A stretch of DNA of 64,000 nt, taken from contig JAKGHH010000001.1 of the NCBI GenBank assembly GCA_022828595.1, forward strand, positions 143,921,017 to 143,985,016. Reading direction: 5' to 3'. The notes beneath the pieces are model-generated. The model saw only the letters and a program-made list of their open reading frames with translations. It did not search any database and was not told the DNA's origin. Below are positions 58,260-64,000 of the stretch, piece by piece (the first letter of the stretch is position 1; each line of letters starts with the position of its first letter). The translations under genes and the position numbers were made by a program. The stretch is from Nelumbo lutea. Taxonomy: Eukaryota > Streptophyta > Magnoliopsida > Proteales > Nelumbonaceae.

Positions 58260-61200
58260 AAGCTTCACCCACATCTTGTACCGACTAGACTGCAAAATAA
58301 GAAGGGAAATGCTCACATGGTAGTTACTAGTGACATTCCCAGCCAGTTCCAGTTCAGCAGCAAGTCAACAAGGTACAGGTGGTACTAGTGGAGTCCACTC
58401 TACTTCCTTTGCTCACACAGATAATTCACACGCCACTGCAAATTAGGTTTCTACTTCAGGTAAGGAGGGACCTCCTTGGATTATAGATTCTAGAGCTTCA
58501 GAGCACATGACCCATAGCTCTACTATTTTTTCTTCTTACCAGCTATGTTCTAGCAGAGATAGGGTCTCCACAACTGATGGATCCCATGTTCCCATTGTTG
58601 GGAAGGGATCTGTCAAGATTAGTGATTCTATTTCTCTACCCTCTATCCTTCATGTTCCCAGATTTAGCACTAATTTGTTATATGTTAGTAGTTTGATTAA
58701 GAACCTAAACTGCTCAGTAATTTTTTCTCCTAGTCATTGTATTTTGTAAGATATGGATTCAAAGAGAACGATTGGGAGTGGTCGTGAAGTGAATGGGATC
58801 TACCTCCTAGATGTGCTTCCTCCTCATCAGAGTCATCATGTCAACAGGGATAGTGAGTCAAGGTATGTGGGTCAAATTATGCTTTGGCATAATCATTTGG
58901 GCCATTTACCTTTTTCTTATTTGAGTCTTTTGTTTCTAAAACTTTTTGAGTCTGTTAGTTTGTCAAGTCTGAAGTGTGAAGGTTGTCAACTTGGAAAACA
59001 TTGTAGACATTCATTTAAACCTAGTAATAAAAGGTGTTCTTCTTCTTTTGATGTTATTCATTATGATGTGTGGGGACCTTACCATGTTCCTTCTATGGGA
59101 GGCTATTGATATTTTCTCTTATTTCTGGATAATTTCTCACAATACTCTTGGATTTACCTAATGAGATCCCACGATAAAGTATCATCCTTGGTGAGGCAAT
59201 TTCATCAAATGGTGCCAACACAGTTTGGAACAAGAATAAATGTGTTTAGATCAGACAATGCTAGTGAATATTTTGAAAAACACCTTGTCTCATATCTACT
59301 AGAATATGGTGTTGTCCATCAGAGCAGTTGTCCCTACAGTCTATAGCATAATGGTGTTGCAGAAAGAAAAAACAGACACATTGTTGAGATTGCAAGAAGC
59401 ATGATGATCACATCTACAGTTCCAGTTCGGTTTTGGGGTGATGCAGTTTTCACAGCAGTCTATCTAATTAACAGGGTGCCCTCTCGTATACTTGGATTCA
59501 GCACCCCATTCAATCTCCTCTTTCCTGAGGGGGAGATGTTTCATATTCCTCTCAGGGTGTTTGGGTGTGTCGGCTTTGCACATATCCTTGGTCCTCACCA
59601 CTCGAAACTTGATCCCAAGGCAAAGAAGTGTGTCTTCCTTGGATATGAAGAAAATCAAAAAGGGTATTTTTGCTATGATCCAATCTCTGGGAGTCGGTAT
59701 GTTACCATGGATATCACCTTTTTTGAATCTACATACTTCTTCTCAAAGAATCCTTCTCAGGGGGAGTGTTTTGGGGAAGTGAGTCAGCAATCCATTCCTC
59801 TCCCAGTTCTAGTCCCTGTGTCTACTCCCGTGCTTGACCCTCCTGTGTCACCTACCTTACCACCTCCTTTGCATCCTGCTTCTCAACATTACTTACGACA
59901 GAGACTTCACAAGGAGGTTGATTCCACTACAACAGAACTCACATCACTTCCTGTCGGTTCCTTGGAGACTCCAAATTCAGCTGACATGGATTCAGGTATT
60001 CCTCTTGGTCCTGTTACTGTTTCAGTTCCCATTGATTCTACTAACCCTGTTACAGATAACCTTGATCTTCCTATTGCTCTCAGAAAAGGGAAGAAAAAGT
60101 GTACTGCTCGTCGTATTTCACAATACTTATCCTACAGTGGACTTTCTCCTTCCTACAGTGGACTTTCTCCTTCCTACCGTGCTTTTCTTTCCTCTCTTGA
60201 CTTTGTGTTTATACCCAAGGGTGTTAGTGAGGCTCTCTTTCCAAACCTGAGTGGAAGACATCTATGCAGGAAGAGATGGCAGCTTTGATTAAGAATCAGG
60301 CATGGGACATTGCGTATCTACCAGAGGGCAAGGAGATAGTTGGATACTGATGGGTTTACACAGTAAAATATAAGGCAGATGGAAATATAGAAAGATACAA
60401 GGCAAGACTTGTTGCAAAAGGGTACACACAGACCTATGGCATTGATTACTTAGAGACCTTTGCACCAGTTGTGAAGATGACCTCTGTTCGGATACTTCTT
60501 TCTCTTGCTGCCTCGTACTCTTGGCCCTTGTTTCAACTTGATGTGAAGAATGCTTTCTTAAATGGGGATCTGCAAGAGAAAGTGTATATGGATCTTCCTG
60601 TTGGCTTCTACAGTGATGCTGAAAAGGAAAGGTATGTAGGCTTAAGAAGTCACTTTATGGCTTGAAACAATCTCCAGAGCATGGTTTGACAGATTCAGAA
60701 AGGCCTTGATTGCTTTTGCCTACACTCAAGCTCAATCCGATCATACCTTGTTTGTGAAGCTAAGGGGATCTTTGGTCTCAGTCCTAATTGTTTGTGTGGA
60801 TGATATTGTTGTCACGAGGAATGACCTAAGCGAGATTGATTGTCTGAAAAGGAATCTACATAAAGAATTTGAAATTAAAGATCTTGGAGAACTAAGATAC
60901 TTCTTAGGCATTGAAGTTGCAAGATCAAAACATAGAATTTTTATATCTCAAAGGAAGTATGTCTTGGATCTTCTTCAAGAGACAGGAAAGCTTGGAACGA
61001 AGGCAATTAGTACTCCCATTGATCAAAACCATAGAGTCAATGCATCAGAAGGTGAGCCAGTAAACGACATCGGGAGATATCAGATACTTGTGGGTCGGCT
61101 GCTATACTTGTGTATGACAAGACCAGACATTTCCTATACAGTAAGTGTGTTAAGTCAATACATGCATGCTCCACGAGCCCAACATTGGGAGGCAATTGAC

Positions 61201-61640
61201 AGGATTCTTGCTTATCTGAAGGGACACCCGGGCAGAGGCATATTGTTTACTGATCATGGACAGTTGAAACTAGAGGGTTATAAAGATGTAGATTGGGCAG
61301 GATGCCTTGATGACAGGAGATCAACTTCAGGAGTACACCCTTGTTGGGGGTAACCTTGTCTCGTGGAAGAGTAAGAAACAAACAGTGGTGGCAAGATCAA
61401 GTGCTAAAGCTGAATACAGGGCCATGGCACATGGAGTTTCAGAACTTCTCTGGATCTGTTCCCTATTAGAAGAAATTGGTGTACAGGCAGAAGAACCTAT
61501 GATGTTGTACTGTGATAACCAGGCAACAATTAACATTGCCCATAACCCAGTCCAGCATGACCGAACTAAGCACATTGAAGTGGATGGACATTTTATTAGA
61601 GAAAGAGTGACTTCTGGAGAAGTTTGTCTTCCATAAATTG
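58260..61640 (+). pseudogene. copia pol remnant (protease, integrase, RT, RNase H)
   Basis: A protease-like region near 58480-58740 (WIIDSRASEHMT; the usual Asp-Ser-Gly is changed to Asp-Ser-Arg). Integrase zinc part LWHNHLGH and CEGCQLGKH (58880-59000). Integrase core with DVWGP (59069), RSDNASEY (about 59250) and AERKN (about 59360), so the three acidic residues remain. RT with [14 protein letters not shown] (60534) and VDDI (60798). RNase H with SWKSKKQTVVARSSAKAEYR (61361) and YCDNQATI (61508). Interrupted by stops (58748, 59108, 59345, 60287, 60349) and frameshifts. Confidence 0.88.
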
Positions 61641-61740
61641 CTTCTGATCTATAGCTCGCTGATGTTCTCACAAAAAGTGTTGCAAAGAACAAGATGGAGC
61701 ATGATCTACACAAGTTGGGAATGTGTGACATTTACTCCCA

Positions 61741-61753
61741 ACTTGAGGGGGAG
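61741..61753 (+). promoter_or_regulatory. Polypurine tract
   Basis: ACTTGAGGGGGAG directly before the 3' LTR start TGTTGAG; this is the plus-strand priming site of copia elements. Confidence 0.85.
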
Positions 61754-62116
61754 TGTTGAGCTGGGCTTAGTTGTTTTTATTCTTATTTTAAGTTATTTAG
61801 TTAAGAAGTTGTTGAGCTTTGGGCCCATTAGTTTATGTTTTTAAGTTGTGACTATTCAGCTACATTAGTAGCCGCCCTACTAAGGGCATCCTTGTAATAC
61901 CCCATCCTTTAAGTTAAGTATAAATTATAATGAACTGGCGGCTAAGGTTTATCTAAGAATCCTGGTTGACTTCCTACTCTTTTCTCCTCCTCTTTTCTTC
62001 TCTACTGCTGAAATCTCCATCTTCCTCCTCTTTTCTTCTCTACTGCTTAAAATCTCCATCTTCCTCCTCTTTCCCTTCACAAGAAATTACTAAATCTGCA
62101 ATCAGTGATTTCTACC
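61754..62116 (+). repeat. 3' LTR of the full-length copia
   Basis: Starts TGTTGAGCTGGGC and ends TTTCTACC. It is 40 bp longer than the 5' LTR because a block of about 40 bp (CCTCCTCTTTTCTTCTCTAC plus the next 20 bases) is present twice in tandem near 61985-62065. Confidence 0.88.
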
Positions 62117-62121
62117 TATTG

Positions 62122-62569
62122 GATACCAGTACTTGTATCTATGTCCAGAATTTTAGGAAATGGAGAGTCATTATCCCTGTTACCTATATCCATGTTCGTA
62201 TCTATCATAGGAGAATAGTCATGCTACCCAACCCAATTAAAGAATGTCACCAATCAAAGATGGGGATAATAGGATCTTTTTTTATCAATGGGAATAATAG
62301 GGTCTCACACCAAGAAAGAACTTCACTTCTCAAAAAAACTGCATAGAAATTTAGGGAAACTTTCATTAACTTGGACAAGGGTGCAATGCCTTTGTTAATG
62401 CTAAGCAAGGCTTTCTTTTAGAGCATAACCTTGACTTGTAAAGAAAGAATCTACAGAATACATAAAGAATATTCTACTACATTGCTTTTTGGAAACCACT
62501 TTGTGCCTCACCTTGGTGTAGGTCTAACAATTTTAGGTGGCATAGCTAAACCTTACCATAAACAAAATA
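62122..62569. other. Intergenic, no gene seen
   Basis: No exon or terminal repeat supported between the copia element and the SINE. Confidence 0.35.
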
Positions 62570-62728
62570 AAAAGGTCAGCCTAGTGCATGAGGCTCCCAC
62601 CAATGTGGGGTTTGGGGAGGGACAGATGTATGCAGCCTTACCCTACACATGCAGAGAGGCTGTTTCCAAGATTTGAACCCTGGTCACCCAGGTTGCAATG
62701 GAGCAACCCAACCATTGCACCAAAAGGC
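62570..62728 (-). mobile_element. Au-type SINE
   Basis: On the minus strand it starts with a tRNA-like head: A box TGGTGCAATGGTTGGG (62722-62707) and B box GGTTCAAATCTTG (62679-62667). The body AACAGCCTCTCTGCATGTGT and GTAAGGCTGCATACATCTGT is characteristic of the plant Au SINE family. It ends in a short T run (CTTTTTA), as in that family. Not a tRNA gene: the acceptor and anticodon arms do not form. Confidence 0.85.
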
Positions 62729-62957
62729 TAAAATGGTTAAAAGGGAATTATAAAAGATTAATTTTGAATTTAGAGAGACATCAAATGGGCTTAGGAGAAA
62801 CATCATGGATGGTAAAGTAGTATTTTCATTATAGTAGGGCTTCAACTAGTAGCCCTCATCACAAGTTCTTCACAAAAGGCCGCTGTTTTGCCTCTGTTTG
62901 ACTAAATATTTATTGATAAGAAGAGGATTGCTGCTAGACAACAATACCAGTCCCTTA

Positions 62958-63066
62958 GGCTGTGTTTGGTTTGAAGGAAAAGTTAAGGAAAGGAAGGGAA
63001 AGGTAGGGAAACCCATACAAAATTTGTACGAGTTTCCCTACCTTTTCCTTCAAAGCAAACACGGCA
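62958..63066. mobile_element. Tourist-like (PIF/Harbinger) MITE, copy 3
   Basis: Left GGCTGTGTTTGGTTTGAAGG; right, reversed, TGCCGTGTTTGCTTTGAAGG. Flanked by TTA (62955-62957, 63067-63069). The palindrome closes around AATTTGTACG. Confidence 0.78.
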
Positions 63067-63259
63067 TTATGTAATGAGGTACCAGAATCTTCAATTCACC
63101 TATTTATTCACTGTAACTTTCCCATCACCTTTGGATGTTAGCCTTTTCATGCTTTGGAGTGCAAAGCTGTCTCCTAAAAACAATGTTGGAATTAATCCAA
63201 GCATGAAGGTTGCAAAGCCTAAGTAGAAAAGGAAAAATTATTTGGGGAATACTACTTGC

Positions 63260-63540
63260 TGGTTGCTGCTATTATATGGAGTGATGGACATTATGGAGAG
63301 AAAGAAACTCATGCATCTTTGACAACAAAGCCTCATACATGGATACAATAAAATGTAATTTAAAAGAGCCGATGTTCATGATTAAGGATTGAAAAACCCT
63401 TTCAGGGAGTTCAGGCTAACTCTTTTTTTTTATTCTGGATCTCTTTTGTTTGACTTTTGTACTTCTATCTACATTTTGTACACCCCTTATGTGCAGGGGC
63501 TTCTGTATACTTTGGTTTGCTAATGAAATACCACATTTTA
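63260..63540 (+). pseudogene. LINE 3' tail remnant
   Basis: Near 63285-63420 broken frames read like the zf-RVT end of plant L1 elements (a WSDGHYGERKK piece, then FDNKASYMDTIK-like in another frame). The tail GTACACCCCTTATGTGCAGG, then GCTTCTGTATAC and TAATGAAATA, is typical of LINE 3' UTRs. Confidence 0.55.
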
Positions 63541-64000
63541 CCTTCTCAGCCATAAGTGATGCAAAGCAACATCTTCTCTATGGAAGATCATAGGGTTTTG
63601 CACCCTCTTTGTTCCTTCTTTAACTCCTCTGTGGTTACCCCTGTCTAATTTTAACCAAAACAAGGGATCCATCCATTCATTGTTTTCCTTTTATTTACAA
63701 TTAACACATGCGTTCTCTCTCTCTATGTTGTCACATTCAACACAAAAAGGGCTTTCAGCTTTGTCCCTTCAATTGTTTATCTTCTTCTATTCTTTGATTT
63801 AAGACACAACTTCATTTGTTCTATATCTCCCTCTTAGAGTGTTCCATTCCTTTTCCACTTTTCCTTTGTAAAGTTCAGTTTAATACAAATTGACTTTGAA
63901 ATGAAAGTTGTAAAAGGAATATATAATGGTTACACCAAAACTGTAAAAAGAAAATATAAGACAATCAATTATAATTAATATTATCTAATAAGTAAAATGT
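63541..64000. other. Right edge, no gene seen
   Basis: No supported exon, RNA gene or repeat ends. Confidence 0.35.

Larger units (their letters stand above)
56642..62116 (+). mobile_element. Full-length Ty1-copia retrotransposon (inactive)
   Basis: Two LTRs (56642-56964, 61754-62116), a primer-binding site complementary to initiator tRNA-Met, a purine tract before the 3' LTR, and gag-integrase-RT-RNase H in copia order. The flanks CATTG (56637-56641) and TATTG (62117-62121) are a 5-bp duplication with one change. The LTRs differ at roughly one base in ten by eye, so the insertion is old. The coding region has many stops and frameshifts. Confidence 0.9.

Noticed and set aside
61327..61731. 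134-codon minus-strand frame
   Set aside because: Antisense shadow of the copia RNase H region.
62640..62728. Possible tRNA gene on the minus strand
   Set aside because: A and B boxes are present, but the cloverleaf does not close and the body is that of an Au SINE.

Overview
This is a plant nuclear window, most likely from a eudicot. It is AT-rich, its genes have GT-AG introns, and every recognisable protein is a plant family. Most of the sequence is transposon debris: Ty1-copia, L1-type LINEs, non-autonomous hAT and Mutator-like elements, Tourist-like MITEs, a Helitron and an Au-type SINE. The genus cannot be told from the sequence alone.

Two genes are well supported. (1) On the minus strand, 20115 to 2837, lie eight exons of a ferric-chelate reductase of the FRO6/FRO7 clade. 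Every splice phase joins correctly, giving about 680 open codons; only the short last exon is missing and should lie beyond the left edge. Introns of about 8.1 kb and 6.0 kb hold two decayed copia elements of one family and a LINE, all antisense to the gene. (2) On the minus strand, 46861 to 44291, is an intact single-exon 856-residue LRR receptor-like kinase of the At2g24230 type. Two further loci are shorter or less certain: a three-exon plus-strand gene (25167-26473) whose product starts with a TFIIB/Brf-type zinc ribbon, and one exon (52218-51969, minus) of a POLAR-like protein.

Layout: 1-2.8 kb, AT-rich probable last FRO intron with one hAT-like element; 2.8-20.1 kb, FRO gene; 20.7-23.2 kb, LINE 3' end and small Mutator-like foldback elements; 23.4-24.8 kb, a Pack-MULE-like element carrying a broken piece of a TIR/NB-ARC-like gene; 25.2-26.5 kb, zinc-ribbon gene; 27.4-40 kb, a dense nest of DNA transposons and a Helitron, with several target-site duplications readable by eye; 40.9-41.35 kb, an unidentified pseudogene; 42.5-43.6 kb, MITEs; 44.3-46.9 kb, kinase; 47-51.9 kb, mostly featureless; 52 kb, POLAR-like exon; 54-56 kb, LINE and hAT fragments; 56.6-62.1 kb, a full-length but dead copia element with both LTRs; 62.6-63.5 kb, SINE, MITE and LINE tail.

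The genes do not form a pathway or cluster. The main interest is the record of insertion: target-site duplications place several anonymous repeat families into superfamilies and give the order of insertion. I found no clearly new biological system. The best leads are the captured gene fragment, the small zinc-ribbon protein and the nested elements.
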